NCBI GenBank assembly: GCA_017940955.1
Contig: JAGAXP010000204.1
Location: forward strand, 1 to 5,278
Origin: Oribacterium sp.
Lineage (GTDB): Bacteria > Bacillota_A > Clostridia > Lachnospirales > Lachnospiraceae
Length of the DNA stretch: 5,278 bases
Direction of reading: 5' to 3'
In this document: one piece after another, positions 5,005 through 5,278 of the stretch
How positions within the stretch are numbered: the first letter of the stretch is position 1
Layout of the letters: each line of letters opens with the position of its first letter
Program-made: the position numbers and the translations under genes
Notes under the pieces: generated by a model
Database searches by the model: none
Seen by the model: the letters and a program-made list of their open reading frames with translations, nothing else
Told to the model about the DNA's origin: nothing

Positions 5005-5052
5005 GTTCCACAATAAATGTTTTCATTTCTTTTTTTCATAATGTCAACATCG

Positions 5053-5068
5053 GCGGAAAAGCGGAAAA
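5053..5068. repeat. Tandem 8-mer GCGGAAAA x2 upstream of the oxidoreductase
   Basis: Two perfect adjacent copies of GCGGAAAA lie at 5053-5060 and 5061-5068. They overlap the predicted -10 and start-site area of the oxidoreductase promoter, about 60-75 bases upstream of its ATG. They could be a direct-repeat regulator site, or just a small duplication. Confidence 0.45.
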
Positions 5069-5095
5069 TATTGTTGTTATTTTAATATAAATCAA
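5067..5095 (-). promoter_or_regulatory. Candidate promoter of the oxidoreductase gene
   Basis: On the minus strand TTGATT (5090-5095) and AATATT (5067-5072) are 17 bases apart, giving a leader of about 68 bases. A perfect TTGACA also occurs closer to the gene (minus strand, about 5041-5046) but has no acceptable -10 at the right distance. The call is tentative. Confidence 0.3.
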
Positions 5096-5141
5096 AAAAA
5101 CAGGCTTTTTGAGGTCATAAGATATAAGTGTCAAAAGGCGA

Positions 5142-5256
5142 TATCGGACCGCTTCGCGCTATGCGCTCTCGCGTCTACGTTCCACTTCGGTCGGCGCTAA
5201 GCGATGATCCACTGGATCATCAGCGCCCTCCCACATTCCGCACTCTCAGGCCGATA
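5142..5256. repeat. GC-rich structured intergenic block bounded by an inverted repeat
   Basis: The composition changes sharply from AT-rich to GC-rich at about 5138. TATCGG-A-CC (5142-5150) pairs with GGCCGATA (5249-5256) through 8 bp with one bulged A, and can close the whole block. Inside are GACCG (5147-5151) with CGGTC (5188-5192), GCGC-TAT-GCGC (5156-5166), and a long hairpin at 5193-5227. Several of these pairings compete with each other. Frames are open in more than one phase on both strands, as is common in GC-rich DNA, with no convincing gene. A dispersed intergenic repeat, a MITE-like remnant or a structured RNA are the possibilities. It lies upstream of the oxidoreductase and may extend past the window edge. 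Confidence 0.55.
5193..5227. repeat. Long hairpin within the GC-rich block
   Basis: GATGATCCA (5203-5211) and TGGATCATC (5213-5221) are perfect reverse complements around a single base. The outer arms GGCGCT (5193-5198) and AGCGCC (5222-5227) add 6 bp after a 4-base AAGC bulge. In total 15 bp pair. In RNA the loop would have to open by at least one more pair. No T tract follows on either strand, so it is not an intrinsic terminator. Confidence 0.7.
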
Positions 5257-5278
5257 AATCGTCCTTTCGTGCTCCATG

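Noticed and set aside
5094..5110. A-tract/T-tract pair around ACAGGC as a terminator
   Set aside because: The stem is essentially all A-T with a single G-C pair and would be too weak to act as an intrinsic terminator.
5142..5256. tRNA, rRNA fragment or CRISPR array in the GC-rich block
   Set aside because: There is no cloverleaf with T-arm GTTCGA-type sequence or anticodon arm in a consistent fold, no rRNA segment I recognise, and no regularly spaced direct repeats.
1..5278. Insertion sequence, prophage, toxin-antitoxin or defence system
   Set aside because: No transposase, integrase, nuclease, methyltransferase or toxin-like gene can be seen, and the gene pairs do not show toxin-antitoxin spacing or sizes.

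Overview
The window looks like a chromosomal stretch of a low-GC Gram-positive anaerobe, most likely a clostridial/Lachnospiraceae-type bacterium. The evidence is AT-rich intergenic DNA, strong GGAGG-type ribosome binding sites, two Gram-positive-style lipoproteins, a DUF6465-like basic protein and a VanZ-like membrane protein. This assignment is inferred from gene content and style. No marker gene is present to fix the species.

Layout from left to right. Bases 1-207 (minus) hold the N-terminal 69 codons of a VanZ-like membrane protein cut by the window edge, with a candidate promoter just upstream. A good intrinsic terminator at 325-355 (minus) separates it from the next gene, a 154-residue DUF6465-like protein with a long Lys/Ser/Thr-rich tail (540-1004, minus). 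A 275-base divergent intergenic region follows. It holds promoters for both sides, an AT-only inverted repeat, a spaced 9-bp inverted repeat and a possible 9-codon leader ORF whose stop overlaps the next start. Gene 1280-2350 (plus) encodes a 356-residue lipoprotein of unknown function. A 15-bp perfect hairpin at 2393-2441, flanked by T-rich tracts on both strands, ends transcription from both directions.

The right half reads entirely on the minus strand: a flavin disulfide oxidoreductase (3643-4992), a 216-residue lipoprotein (2867-3517) and a small polytopic membrane protein (2453-2797). They are co-oriented with gaps of 125 and 69 bases and no terminator that I can see between them, so they could form one transcript ending at the shared terminator. 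The oxidoreductase is the only enzyme that can be named with confidence. It keeps the FAD site, the nucleotide site and the redox CxxxxC pair, but has Phe where the family's C-terminal catalytic His normally sits.

At the right edge (about 5142-5256) the composition shifts to GC-rich DNA that folds into a bounded set of nested inverted repeats. This resembles a dispersed intergenic repeat or a structured RNA rather than a gene. Nothing in the window proves a new defence, mobile or metabolic system. The items most worth checking are the GC-rich structured block, the His-less oxidoreductase, and the oxidoreductase/lipoprotein/membrane-protein arrangement.
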